A stretch of DNA of 64,000 nt, taken from positions 1-64,000 of the forward strand of contig JABMCL010001678.1 in NCBI GenBank assembly GCA_018857735.1, given 5' to 3'. Position numbers and translations under genes: made by a program. A model generated the notes under the pieces. It saw only the letters and a program-made list of their open reading frames with translations, did not search any database and was not told the DNA's origin. Source of the DNA: Alviniconcha marisindica (Eukaryota; Mollusca; Gastropoda; Provannidae). Of this stretch, positions 44,511 through 56,152 are shown one piece after another. Positions within the stretch are counted from its first letter, which is position 1. Every line of letters starts with the position of its first letter.

Positions 44511-44960
44511 AATCTAAAAACAGTCCACTTTTATATGACTGGTTTGCAGTGCTTCAGTCTGCAGATTTTTGACTCATGTGAATGCGAGTCTCATGATCAC
44601 TGATCATTTTGATGGCCAGCCTAGAATGAGGAAAACTGACTACAGTCATCTAGGACACTGTAACTTGTGCGATAACTGTAAAACTTGTATGAGCATGGTT
44701 GCAGTGCTCCAGCTTTACCCATCTGTGCCTCTCTTAGTGGTCACAGTTGTATTAAGCAGTTGTGGAAACTGAAGTAAAAGTTGCATGTGTACATGTCTTT
44801 GTGAGTGTTATTTGACTAAACTGTGCATGTAGTATGCTTTTTTCGATGGCTATAATGAAGGGAGGCAGCTGATGCAGTTCCTGTCTTGACAAAAGCCTTA
44901 AACACTATTTTTGACTTGTATAAAAATGGTCAGTATGACAAATAAAGGCCTTGACTATAG
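44511..44960 (+). promoter_or_regulatory. 3' UTR and poly(A) signal of the 712-residue gene
   Basis: AATAAA at 44941-44946, about 430 bases after the stop, is the first canonical signal downstream. Nothing else is recognised in the UTR. Confidence 0.65.
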
Positions 44961-46190
44961 TTTATATCAAATTATCATGTTATAATTGTCAACTGTGCAT
45001 GATAGAAACTTCCTAATTTATTCAGCCACATTTCAACCATCTTGATGTGACCTTGTGCAGTTGACAAGGTGTTAAAATCCAATTGCCAACTAATATAGAT
45101 CTGTTCTAACAAAGAAAAAGGATGTCACTGTGGCATCAGATCATTGTGAAAAATCTTGAGTTGTCTTTTTTGATAAATTCTTATTTGATTCAATTTAAAC
45201 TGTATGTTTATAACAGTACACTCTGGATGTATCAGATCCACAGGGAAGAAAGAAACTGTGATACATTTAGAGTTCCTTCTATGCAGAGCTCTAGATGTAT
45301 CCATCAGACTTGTGTGTTCATTGTCAGCAGCTTGATGTAGAATAATGGGAGTTCCACCCATTCTGTTCATGGGTGTCAGTTATTCATTTCTGTATGCCTT
45401 TTGCTGCCACTCTTCCTACACTAATTTTACCAAACATTTACCAATCATGAGTTAAACTAGATTCAAGTAAAACCCAATAGACCACAACTTTTTTTGTGGA
45501 CTTATGTTTTTTTGGGGAACGCAGCAGTTCACCCCACAGAGAGAAAAACAAAACAATTGGTGACAATGATTGCAAACAATGCATTTCTTCTGTGATCTGT
45601 ACACAAAACTATCCATGATGCCAAAGATGTTTTGGTGACCTCAGAATCATGTTCAGGGAAAAGTGCACAATGCGGTAATGAGCTTATGAAACAAAAGTTT
45701 TGGTGATGGTGTCCAAAAAAGTCATAAAAATGATATAAAAACAATGGCAAGTTCAGTCACAAAACCTTTCTGCAGATCATGTTCTTTTAACCTGCTCCAA
45801 GCACACAGAAGATCAGCAGTGGAAGGATAGTTCCTTTGAAGTCATTAAATTCAATGTTTACGTTTAGTGCAACGTAACTGGGTAATTCTAGTCATTAGAT
45901 TGTATTTCTTTTTCTTTTAAAGACTGCACTTAATTGTGTGAACATGCTCAGAATTTGCATGTCTTCATTGATTTTGTTGTCTCAAACTTAATAAATGTGA
46001 GGTTGGTTTTAAATTTTGTTTTATTTCTAGTGACTGCCTGTCAACCATTTTATTTGTAGCCTGTTGTGGACCCAAGGATGTAGAACCAAGGATGTTTAGC
46101 TTTTTTTTGTTTTTGTTTTACATTTTAGAAAACAAGTTGTTTAGTCACAGTGTAAAGTTCTGTACACTCAGTTTTTGGTCATGTTTTTAA
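44961..46190. other. Intergenic, no gene recognised
   Basis: Contains a family A tail fragment at 45035-45090 (TGTGACCTTGTGCAGTTGAC, then a GGTGTTAAAATCC block). Otherwise unique AT-rich sequence. A TG/TGGG-rich stretch follows at 46230-46310. Confidence 0.6.
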
Positions 46191-46609
46191 GTCTTAGCAG
46201 CTGAATTTCAGCTAGCTTTTTTTGTGTATGGTGTGTGTGTGTGTAGGTATGGGGAGGTAGAGTGGATGGATGGGTGGGTTGTGTGAGTGGGTGGGTGTCT
46301 GCAGGGAGATGAATTGATGGGTTTGTATGACCATGAGTGTGGGATGTGACTGTGGGAGTTCAACCCCCTTTCCCACATTTGTTTTTTCTTCTTCTGTTTT
46401 TCTGCAGGGAATTTCCTGTTTACCGCATGGGCTTTGTGGACGAGCATTAGGCACAATCAGTCAGGTGTAAATATAGGTTTAAGGGAAGATACACAGAGAA
46501 ACGTTGACAATATCTTTGTGTAACATCAGGGAGACCCAAAGAGGAAGGTGTAGAAAAGAGAGAAAGGTGCAATGAACCACGCACATTGAATTAGATGTGT
46601 GTTTATGCA

Positions 46610-46815
46610 TTTAGTTGTGACGCCCAGCATTCTTCAATGAGAGAGAGAGAATGAACGGGGTCATTTTAATTACGCACGTGTTATATACTTATTTATTTGT
46701 GACGCCCAGCGTTCTTTAGTCAGAAAAAGAGAAACGTAATAAACTGGGTTACATTTAATTATGCATGTGTTTACATATGTATTTGTGATGCTCAGCATTC
46801 TTCAGTCACAGTTCA
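46610..46815. repeat. Tandem repeat, ~84-bp unit, about 2.5 copies
   Basis: TTGTGACGCCCAGCATTCTT at 46615, TTGTGACGCCCAGCGTTCTT at 46697 and TTGTGATGCTCAGCATTCTT at 46783, each followed by purine-rich GAGA/GAAA and a TTTAATTAYGCAYGTGTT block. Confidence 0.9.
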
Positions 46816-47117
46816 TTGAGAAAGGTTTCAAGAAAGCTGAAAATTCTTAACAGAATCTGGTGTTACTGTTGTTTTTATTTATACTGGAGTCTGTAACTTG
46901 TGAAAAAGCATATTTTGGAATGTTGTCCCTGTTTGAATGCATAATAATGTGGTGTTTGTTTTTTGTTTTTGTTGGTTGTCCAGAGTAGCTATGCATCAGC
47001 CAAAAATGTGTCTTGCCCTTTAGTGTAAAACAGCAATTCAGTTTAAAGATCTCATCAAGCATCAAGCTTGCCAGTTTATTTCATTTAAATGGAACAAATA
47101 GTCTGAACCTTCACCGT

Positions 47118-47382
47118 ACATGGTGGATGAAAATTCACCCATAAATTCATTCAAAAATTCATAACTCAATAGATATTTGAGTTATGAAAAGGAAATTTCA
47201 TGACTTTGTCCACTACTTTTTTCCCCTTGTGCTTGCAAAAGATTACATACATTTGTGAAAAACTAAAAATTTAAATAATAAAAAACATACATATTTAACG
47301 TGCCATACGTCCTGGTGAAAATTTACCCATGTTTTCAAAGAACCCTGCAAGGTGTACATAGTTGGTGAATTTTCACCCATAC
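47118..47382. repeat. Three near-palindromic GGTGAAWWTTCACCC motifs
   Basis: TGGATGAAAATTCACCCAT at ~47122, CTGGTGAAAATTTACCCAT at ~47312 and TTGGTGAATTTTCACCCAT at ~47362. Same motif as the cluster at 1131-1295. Confidence 0.8.
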
Positions 47383-47589
47383 CAGTGGTAGCTGAACTTG
47401 AGAACCGACGTGTTGGCAGATGGCAGCCAGAGCCGTAAACAATGGCGAGAAACTGGACCCGCTAAAACCACTGAATTTGGTCCAGAACCTCAGGCAGCCA
47501 GCGACTCTTCTTGACAGTTGATAACGCACAGACATACAAACACACTCTCTGTCTGTGAGTGTGTGTGTGTGTCTCTCTCTCTCCTGTTG

Positions 47590-47985
47590 TGTGGATGATC
47601 CACGATGATTTGTAAACAATGTGACACTACACTGAAACAGCTTTACAAGGTGCTTGTAGTCCTTTACAAAGTGAAAAGAATGCTTTCTTTGAGTGGCTTT
47701 ATTACAGAGTTCAGTTTGCTGATCTGGAACTAATGTGTTGGATACAAACCCAGTAATCATTAATGAATTTGTTCACTCCTATTCTGTGGACAATCCATGA
47801 TGATTTGTACACAATGTGATGGTACACTGAAACAGCATTACAAGGTGCTAGTTGTCCTTTAAAAAGTGAGAAGAGCAAAGTGCTTTCTTTGAGTGGTGTT
47901 ATTACAGAATTCTTTTTGCCAGTCTGGAGTTAATGCGTTGTATGCAAACCCAGAAATCATTAATGAATTTGATTTAGAAAAGTGT
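47590..47985. repeat. Tandem duplication, 194-bp unit, two copies
   Basis: Each unit begins with a CGATGATTTGTAAACAATGT or TGATGATTTGTACACAATGT block and ends with CATTAATGAATTTG. Intervening GAGTGG..TTATTACAGA blocks match. Confidence 0.95.
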
Positions 47986-48089
47986 TCTTTGTTGTTCTTA
48001 AAAATCTAGTAAGTTCATATTTTCATTTTCTCCAAGCTGATGCACATATGTATTCTCTTGGCTCCTTAGGTCCAAAAATCAGGTGCTTA

Positions 48090-49700
48090 CTGCAAAATGG
48101 AGTGAAGGCATGATGTTTTGCACACATGTACTATGATCCTATCTGAACATTTTCAGGCAAAAAACATCTTCGCACTGACCTCCTTTGGCTGTAATTAGCA
48201 ATGTAATTAGGTCACCTAGACATACTGACAGAATCACCCAAACTACAGTTTAAAACAATTTTTGGGGTAATCAACATCAATTGTGATCATATGCCCCAGA
48301 AAGACCTGTTTGGTCCATTTTGACACTTGGATTCCCTGAGGCTATAACAATATCCGTAATTAGGTCATGGAAAACACAAATTTGTAATCCCAGGACTATT
48401 CAGGTCTGTTACTGAAATTGTTTTGAAATTAAAGCATGAACTTTGGGCAGATACAATGCTCCTCTGGGACCACTTTCGGCCTGAAAATCCTGCTAATCTC
48501 AGGATACCATTATGTGTTGTCTGCAACAGTGATTACTGTAATTAGGTCACACCCCATAAATGTGTCCACACAACTGATCCCCATTTAGCAGAGCACTTAT
48601 GGTCACAATATCAGTTGCATAGTGCAAAATGGAATTAAAAAGTCTGATGTTTTGCATACATGTACTATGATCCTATCTGAACATTTTCAGGTACATAGAC
48701 ACCTTTGCACTCACTGCCTTTGGCTATAATTAGCAATGTAATTATGTCACATACATCTGACAGCATCACCAATACAGTTTAAAACAATATTTTTGGTAAT
48801 ATCAATTGCGATCTTTTACACACTCACTATGCTCCAGGAAGACCTGTCTGGTCCACTCAGATACTTGGATTCCCTGAGGCTATAACAATATCCGTAATTA
48901 GGTCATGGAAAACACAAATGTGTAATCCCAGGACTATTCAGATCTGTTACTGAAATTGTTTTGAAATTAAAGCATGAACTTTGGGCAAATACAATGCTCC
49001 TCTGGGACCACTTTCAGCCTGGAAGATACCCCATATCTCAGGATACCTTTATCTGTTGTCTGCAACAGTGATTACTGTAATTAGGTCATGCGACGTAAAT
49101 GTGTCCACACAACTATTCCCCATTTAGCGGTGCTCTTATGGTCAAAATTTCAGGGTGCATTCTGCAAAATGGAATGAAAGCGTGACATGTTGTACACTAT
49201 GAGTCTATCTGAACATTTTTAAGTACATAGACATCTTGGAACTGACCACATATGGCTATAATTAGCCATGTAATATGGTCATGCTGCATGTTCTGATGGC
49301 ATCACCAAATCTGCGGTTCAAAACTCTTTGTTGTTGTTACCAACATCAGTTGTGATCTTTCGCACCAGCACTATTCTTCAATAAGGCCTGGCTGATCCAT
49401 TCAGACACTTGCATGCCCTGGTGCTAATATTAAATCCATAATTAGGTCACACAAAACAAGATTTTTTAATTCGGACAGAAAACTGTGACAAAAATTGTTT
49501 TGGAAATTAAAACATGAACTTTGCGCAAATGCAATGCTCCTCTGAGAAGATTATATATAAAAAAAGGGCCTAAAAGATACCTCTAATATCTAAACACCTC
49601 TGTCTGTCTGCAATGGCGGCTATTGTAATCAGGTCACACTAGATGGGCATGACTGTGTCCACATAACTGATTAATTATGTTCATTTGCACTGTGTTTCAT
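48090..49700. repeat. Trimeric higher-order satellite, three units of ~535 bp
   Basis: The block TACTATGATCCTATCTGAAC occurs at 48128 and 48663, with a third, diverged version (TATGAGTCTATCTGAAC) at about 49198. Within each ~535-base unit three sub-units of about 155, 182 and 198 bases each carry a copy of TAATTAGGTCA. Exact copies start at 48204, 48357, 48539, 48895, 49078 and 49439; one- or two-base variants start at 48739, 49271 and 49626. Units 1 and 2 are more alike than either is to unit 3. No ORF. Confidence 0.93.
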
Positions 49701-50020
49701 GAGGGAAACGACTTTTTCAAAGCTTCAAATTGACATAATGTAAACTGTCAATTAGTTGTGCACAGTATTAAAAACAATAGTTTTTTTAGCGGAGTGCCCC
49801 TTTTCAGTCAAGAAACCCTGCCTAGTCGCATACGCACAGGGCTGTGCACAGCAAGCTGCCTTGAAACATTTGCATCTTTCTGTGCACGCTTGTTTGCAAG
49901 TATATTTGTGTGTGTGTGTCCGTTGGGGGTGGGGACTGGGAGAGATGGAATTAAGGGTAGGTAGTAATATAATGATTCATTTTCTTTATATATTGCTGCT
50001 GCTTGTATATTATACATTGT
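49701..50020. other. No feature recognised
   Basis: Unique spacer with a small TG tract at 49905-49920. Confidence 0.5.
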
Positions 50021-50023
50021 TAG

Positions 50024-50175
50024 TTGTCATAATTATATGTATTATGTTTGTGAAACTTAGAAAATGTTGGAGAATGTTGTAAAGCGCAGTGAGTTTGGGT
50101 ACACCAGAGAATAGCGCTATACAAAAGTTATTTATTATTATTATACTTTATTCATCCCAGCGGGAAATTAAAGAT
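50024..50175 (+). repeat. Dispersed repeat, copy 2, joined to inverted LINE 3' end
   Basis: Near-identical to 12896-13025 up to a TTATTATTATTATA tail, then ACTTTATTCATCCCAGCGGG, the reverse complement of the Rex1-type 3' terminus seen at 5590-5610. Confidence 0.9.
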
Positions 50176-50439
50176 GTCCAGTCTTGAGTCAGAGGGTGTG
50201 AAGTATTCTGTCTTCTGGAGACATGTTAATTCTATGACAGAATGTGATTAGCCAATCACAGACAGGACCAATCACTCTGACCACCATTTCAGAATTGTCA
50301 GTGAACTTTCATTTGCTGAGAGGGCCAGGGCCAGGTTGATCACATTCGAATGAGAGAGGAAAACATTCAGGTAAATCCTTCAAACATGTGGGTACCTCAT
50401 TGCTTTTGTCAGACATTACATCAGTGGGTGGGAAAGTCT

Positions 50440-50695
50440 GTCATATAGCAATTGATTGATGATACCAGCATATGTGCTCTTTCAGCAGGGGTAATATTGA
50501 AGGGACTAACTCTTACTAGTCTTAGTGTTTTATGTTTGTGTATTTTGTTTTGTTTCATGTTTGTGTAGGGATTTGTTTTGTGGATTGACTTGAGAAAGGG
50601 TTTATTCGTGGGAAGGGTTTTGAAATGTACATTTGCTTATGACAGAGTTTGATCATTCTGAGGTGGCCCTGATAGGAAGTTAAAATCCATTTACT
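50440..50695 (+). repeat. Family A copy, 3' half
   Basis: GGGTAATATTGAAGGGACTA, a GGATTGACTTGAGAAAGG segment and a TTCTGAGGTGGCCCTGATAG segment are family A 3' blocks. Confidence 0.85.
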
Positions 50696-50976
50696 CTTCT
50701 TTTTTTCTCCCCATGTAGCTGTTCTTCTTTCATCTTCTGATAGTATAATGGTTAGGGCTGCATGACCAAGGTTAGACAGGTGCAAATCTTTTTAAAAAGA
50801 TTTCTAATATGGTATAATAGACGACTCCACTCCTGTCAGTCAAAGCAGACACCCTTCGATTTCAGCCAATCGCGTGTCGCAGCATAATAAGGTGCCCACA
50901 TGTTTTGACAAGGCCTGAAATCGCCTGGCAAGCTTTCGTGCCAGACACTGCAAGTGGTCAGTTGGCAGTGTTCGAC

Positions 50977-51195
50977 ATGGCAGGAAAGAAACCAGGAAAA
51001 CGGAATTGTTGCTATGGCCAGTGTAAGTCAGACGAGCGATACCCTGACAAATGTGCAGGTGTCACATTCTAGCCACTTCCGAAACCAAAAACAAGGCTGA
51101 AAGATTGTAAAGCTTGGATCAAGGCTGTGGTCGACCCCTTGATCAACAAAACCCGAGTGTGATAACAAAGAACTACTACATGTGTTCCAAGATAA
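50977..51195 (+). pseudogene. THAP-domain zinc-finger pseudogene fragment
   Basis: ATG at 50977 opens a frame with basic KKPGKRNCC, then CKSDERYPDK, then GVTF, a TAG stop at 51070, and in the same frame PLPKPKTRLKDCKAWIKAV. This is the N-terminal Cys pair and proline/Trp core of a THAP domain (usual pattern C-x2-4-C, then W, then C-x2-H). A one-base shift then brings ITKNYYMCSK, where the final Cys remains but the following His is lost. A CCAAT-like box (GCCAATCGCG) lies at 50865. It probably derives from a THAP-bearing transposon or host gene and is non-functional. Confidence 0.7.
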
Positions 51196-51199
51196 GTCA

Positions 51200-51890
51200 G
51201 CCTTAGTACAAAACGTATGATCCAGTTAATGTATGCATGCGTTCGATTTTCTCATTTGTAAGCTGTCAAAGTCAATGATTGTGTGCATGTGGTGGAAGTA
51301 TAATTACTACATGGCTAAACACAAAATACATGCCGTATAACGGCCGAAATATTGTTCATTCACTTGGAACATTGCATTATCGGTTTAATAATAGTGGGGG
51401 GGGGGGGGCGTGCGTGCACACACTACGGTAAACAATCTTAAAATTCAGAGGAAGTTTTCAGTGGTGTATATAATTGATGGCATACTACTCACATTTAGAT
51501 GCTCGTTACACTGAATATATTATATTGAGGAACTAAGCAGTAATGAGAGTTTTGGCTGAAAATAAAGTGCTTTTAATTCTGTCAATAATTCTCTACATGG
51601 ATCTAGTAAAACCAAAACAAAAATGTGTAGGCATGCTCATGCAGACTACCAATAACTGCTGCATAAACTGTGACAGGCAGACATACTGCCATACACCGAT
51701 CGACTGGCATACTGTGAAACAGAGACAGACAGGCAGACAGACAGAGCACTTACAGCCACACTGAAACCGTGGGACACACACACACACACGCACGCACACG
51801 CACGCACGCACACACACACACATACACACACACACTGTACTGTGTGGCATGCCGGCTAAATCAGTGAAATATCCTACCTGTTCTGACGCT
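51200..51890. other. No gene; microsatellites
   Basis: A poly-G tract at 51396-51408 and an (AC)-rich stretch at 51775-51835. Otherwise nothing recognised. Confidence 0.6.
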
Positions 51891-51897
51891 TGTTATA

Positions 51898-52057
51898 CAG
51901 TAAAATCCCGCTTGACAGTGACATTCCACAGGGAAAAGTATCCAACGTTAAGTGTGCTCACAATGATAATAATATGTCACAAGTTCAGTCCCAGTTTCTA
52001 AGTAAATATAAACAGTATGTATAATAAATGACCGAGCGGTAGCCAAACATTTTACTG
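51898..52057. mobile_element. pogo/Tc1-like MITE, 160 bp, TA target duplication
   Basis: Left end CAGTAAAATCCCGCTTGACA and right end ..AAACATTTTACTG are imperfect terminal inverted repeats (CAGTAAAAT). Each end is flanked by TA (51896-51897 and 52058-52059), the target used by pogo/Tc1-mariner elements. No transposase. Confidence 0.75.
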
Positions 52058-52059
52058 TA

Positions 52060-53390
52060 TCACTTACCAAAGGCATGATGCTTTCAATGATATATTTCTC
52101 TTGCAGGTCTGGAGTAACTTGTAGAAAGTGATCTGTCATAGTTAGCCTAAATTTCTGTTCAGCATTAATTAAATTTCATTAATTTAATTCTGCTAAACTA
52201 ACACATGAAGAAATCTGCATATAACAGAGCAACACAAAAATTAACCCCAATCCCTGTGGCTATAACTCTGCACTGTCACAGATATAGAAGTAACACTGCC
52301 GTCTACCATCCCCTCTTGTATTGCTGCTTCTCTCCACTGCTAGGCCGGAGTTGGAGTTCGCTAGTTTCTAACTGTTCTGGGTGTGGGGGGGTGTAATCTG
52401 GCACTCCCAACTGTCAGAGGTCTTGACCATCTGGGCTTTGGTCTTGACAAAACCTGGACCACTGCAGGAGAGAGGCTGGAAGTGTCTGTTTGGGTTACTA
52501 ATTGCTTTGGCAAGCTGGAACCCATTTCACCCTCCCTGGGATGTAAACTGTCCCTTCCCTTTCCCATCTGACCAAGGAGGGCTGCAGACCATGTATATTA
52601 TCAACACAGGGTCCTGTGTCTCAAAAGACCGCTTTGACCTTTGGGTGAGTTTTCTCTCACCAAAACCAAAGCCCGTCTATTTTAAAATAGGCCCGTTTTG
52701 ACCAAAACACAATGGTGACAGGTCTCTCAGCGGCAAGAGATCGAGAGTACTTTTGGATTCGGCTGCAGCCACCTTTTCGGGTCGCTTGCCAGAGGGGCGG
52801 AGCTTACGGCTGGAAGCGGTGCGTTGTGGAGTGGTCTATTACTAGTAATTGCCAGATTTACTCTATAAATGTATTCAGATATATTGTGAGAAAGGCATGA
52901 TGAATAAATGAACGTATGGTTGTGGATGGATGCATGTCATTTGAATAAAAGCCTTATCTTGATGTGCTTGGCAAGAAAACAAAACTATTGCTATGCTTTC
53001 TGCCTCTGTTTTGCAGTTTTTGTGCTTTTGCATTTGAAGCAGTTGTGGTGTCTGAATGCAGCCAAAACTGGACGCAGCCAGACTAAAGACACACACACAA
53101 ACATAACCACCTCCACCACAAAGTGAAGAAAACAGGTGAACATCCATGGTTTCAAAACTTAATGGCAGTACAGTTTCGAAAATGACCACCATTAACATGT
53201 TTGTCCAAAAGAACAACAAAAAGATAATGCAGTTCCAATTTAACTATTTTAAATCGGAATCTGTCCACCCTTTAGCAGTTTCACACACACATAGAACATT
53301 CAATCTTTGAATAAACGTCAATGCACACCTAAAATATATATACCAACATAGCAGTCTTTCTTTACAGCATAGTCAAAGGAAAAAAAGACA
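52060..53390. other. No gene recognised
   Basis: Overlapping ORFs near 52361-52701 are in several frames without domain evidence. No repeat family identified. Confidence 0.5.
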
Positions 53391-53449
53391 TTTCGCTTGT
53401 CCTTGAATCAAACTGGCTCTGCCACTCATTTCTTTTTCACTGACAACAG

Positions 53450-54520
53450 TGGGACAGAATCATCTGCTTTTGCAGACAACATCCAACTTCAAAAATCAAC
53501 TCCAACAAATGACGTGCAAAGCGTTACATGTGACCTGCACATGTACAGATGACAAAAGCATGGATGTGCAACAACCAACTCAATTAGGATCAAACTGAAG
53601 CCATTCTCTTCTGAACATCTTCTCTGACAAAAATGTCTGCTTACCATTGTCAATCATGGCTGGTAAACATGAAATTGTTTTCAGACAAAGTCAGGAACTT
53701 AGGGTTTATCCTTGACTCTAATCTCACAATGAAGCAACACATAATCAAAATCTGTCAAACGGCCTACTATGAACTAAAACGCATCAGCTCCATCTGTAGG
53801 TACCTCACAGAAGTTGCAGCAAAACAACTGGAAACTTCTTGTGTATTGTCCAGATTGTAATTCTCTTCTCATGTGCACTTCCAACTCTGTTATTTAACCA
53901 ATGCAGAAAGTCCAAAATACTGCTGCATGCCTTATTCTCAGAGTACTACACCATCAAAACTGCACACCTCTCCTACAGCAACTCCACTGGCTCCCAATTT
54001 CTGAATGAATAAAATACAAAACTGCTTGTTAAAGGCAATGACAGGTTCCACCCCCTCTTATCTTTCTGAGCTACTACACCTTTACAGTCCTTCCTGCTCT
54101 CTCTGCTCTTCATCAGACACATGCATGCTCAAACTCCAATGTTTCAACTGCAAAACCCATGGTTTTCACACTTTCTCATATCTGGAACAATCTCCCCCAA
54201 GACATCAGGCTACTCTCTCTTTCTTCAAAAGCAAACTCAAGACATTTCTCTTCTCAGAATATTTCAGTTAAGCAACATTGTCCTTCACCCCTATCAGTCC
54301 GTACACTGTGTGTGTGTGTGTGTCTAATCAGACAGATGGGTGTGTGTGTGTGTGCACGCACGTGCGTGCACATGTGTGTGCATCTTTTACCCTTGTTGAT
54401 GTCTACAAACTGCTAAAAACATTTTTCATCTCAATGTACATTATTTGTGTTATTTTATATACTTGTTCAGTGCTCTGAGCCGAAGGGTAGGCGCTTTACA
54501 AACTTCCATTATTATTAATG
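53450..54520 (+). mobile_element. Decayed L2/CR1-like LINE 3' part
   Basis: Contains SSAFADNIQLQKS (53455-53495; the catalytic box has Asn for the second Asp), NLGFILDSNLTMKQHI (53694), a LHWLPISE segment (about 53980), PSYLSELLHLYSPS (54057) and SKLKTFLFSE. The 3' end is GTGCTCTGAGCCGAAGGGTA, then GGCGCTTTACAAA and a short ATT tail. Multiple stops and shifts. Same family as 32.65-34.9 kb. Confidence 0.85.
54300..54390. repeat. (TG)n and (CA/CG)-type microsatellite
   Basis: GTGTGTGTG tracts with a GCACGCACGTGCGTGCAC palindromic section, within the LINE 3' UTR. Confidence 0.9.
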
Positions 54521-54639
54521 ACATCACATAATTATAAGTCATGATCAAACAAGAAAGTGCTGAAGAACAAAAATTCAATTTAGTTTCCAGTGACCTGAAA
54601 ATTTATGAAGTTCTACAACACTGGAATGAAATGTGAAAC

Positions 54640-55000
54640 TCAATGTAATCAAATCAAGTACATCTTTATTGCTCATAATTATACATAACAATTTGCATAA
54701 AAATGAATAATTTCAGACACACTGGCTCAAACAAAGAAGCTACACTTACGCACATTATTTTACACTCAAAAACATGCATGCATGCGCACGAACATCCACA
54801 TTGTCACATACACAAACACAGTGCACTCAGTAGTAACTACACATTTAACACCAAGGCAACCATGCTAGACACACCAGAGCAAAAAGCAAAATTAAACCCC
54901 CAAAATAAAAGCCTGGTCCACAGTTGAAATGTTAAAAAAGCATACAATAATCCAAAGTTAGCCATTTAAATTGTTCACAATTAAAACAAACACATTCCAT
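54640..55000 (-). repeat. LINE 3' UTR fragment
   Basis: On the minus strand it ends ..GAGCAATAAAGATGTACTTG near 54660, the same style of 3' end as the Rex1-like LINE at 25.55 kb. The ACATTTAACACCAAGGCAAC block is shared with 37.15 kb. Confidence 0.5.
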
Positions 55001-55003
55001 AAA

Positions 55004-55243
55004 TCATGAGCAAAAGTCCAAATCACTGTCATGGTGTATTCTCTGCCTGGTTTCTCCTGTGACATCTTCCACTGGTTGTAAACATGGAGGCTTATTAGGA
55101 TGCCAAACTTGCACAAGGTTTGTTACCCTGTGTGGAAAAATACCCCTCATTGTGTGCCCAGTGATGCTGTAGCTCCCAGTGTTACTGTCAATATATGCCA
55201 CCTTTGTGTGTTTGTACTTGTACAGAATATAATACCTCAACAC
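55004..55243 (-). other. Candidate coding segment, C-terminal type (uncertain)
   Basis: An 80-codon open frame on the minus strand with non-repetitive composition and an acidic C-terminus (HHDSDLDFCS then stop). An acceptor-like TTTTTCCACACAG lies inside it at about 55130, so a shorter exon ending at 55004 is possible. Against it, the upstream side runs into a reversed family A tail and a family E block, and no partner exon was found. The well-supported CCDC62 stop lies further upstream at 56054. Could be chance. Confidence 0.25.
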
Positions 55244-55559
55244 ACCAAGTTTGGTTGCAAGAAGTAACTGGGTTTTAACATCCTGTCAGCTGCACAAGGT
55301 CACGGCAGGGTGACAGTTGCAAACAAAAATCAGTTGTACAGAACATATATATATAGGACTGACAGACAATGTTTTTATATTGTCCAGACATTCATTCACA
55401 CAAATTTTTAACCTTTGCCATGACTTTGAGTCATTTGGCTGTGGGTAGAGCAATCTGATCTTGCAAAATAAAATAAAGACACTGGCTTATGATATAGTAT
55501 CAAATTAAGTTTACTTTCACAAGGATCAGTAGTCCAGAAGACAGCAGAAACAGTTACAT

Positions 55560-55700
55560 TTGATTACATAAGCCTTCAATGCGACATGACCTTGAAGACA
55601 GCAAACCAGTCTTCTGCATGACACTTTGCCTCATAATGATTTATCACCATACCAAGTTTGGTTACAAAAGGTTTAGCAGTTGAGAAAATATGCACATGAA
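55560..55700 (+). repeat. Family E copy
   Basis: TGACCTTGAAGACAGCAAAC, an ATAATGATTTATCACCATAC segment and CAAGTTTGGTTACAAAAGG, collinear with the units at 29.0-29.7 kb. Partial copies also lie at 56260-56350 and 56690-56860. Confidence 0.8.
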
Positions 55701-56053
55701 CTAGCATCTAACAAATCAAACAAAATTTCAACTCAACTGGATACATATTTTCTATAAAATGCAACTTTGAATCATCATAACTGTCTGATGCAGCTGCAAA
55801 CTTAAAATGTAGTAGTCACTGAAAGTGGTTTGGCCAGGTAAATCTCAATGAGCACATTCATTAAATTAAAAATGCCTGAGAAAAATGGCAACATTAAAGC
55901 TTTTGGCATTCTTAAACGCTGGGGTGGCTGGCCTAATATTGATCCTTACACTGGGTCTTATTTTTTCATCTGAATCAAACATACTGCTATTCATGCATAT
56001 GATATTAGGATTTTTTTCCCTGGGTGAAAAGAAGCAGAACAACAGACTTGATA

Positions 56054-56152
56054 TTACTGGTTCTTGTGAAGTGCTGTTACTTCAAGACCCTTTATCATTT
56101 CCTGTGACTCCATCAAGAGTCGATGAAGCTTACTTGCTGGGGAAGAAGCACC
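56054..56152 (-). CDS. CCDC62: CCDC62 homolog, terminal coding exon
   Basis: Minus-strand acceptor TTGTCTTTTTCAG (ending at 56153) is followed in phase 0 by 32 codons and TAA. The encoded SKLHRLLMESQEMIKGLE segment strongly resembles the conserved C-terminal helix of vertebrate CCDC62 (S-K-L-Q-R-L-L-A-E-S pattern). This confirms the identity inferred from the coiled-coil exons and fixes the 3' end of the gene. A 134-codon ORF on the opposite strand overlaps this exon and is regarded as a shadow. Confidence 0.85.
   Translation of the reverse strand, partial: GASSPASKLHRLLMESQEMIKGLEVTALHKNQ

Noticed and set aside
52361..52701. Overlapping 60-106-codon ORFs as a small gene
   Set aside because: Several frames are equally open, no splice signals or domain match support any one.
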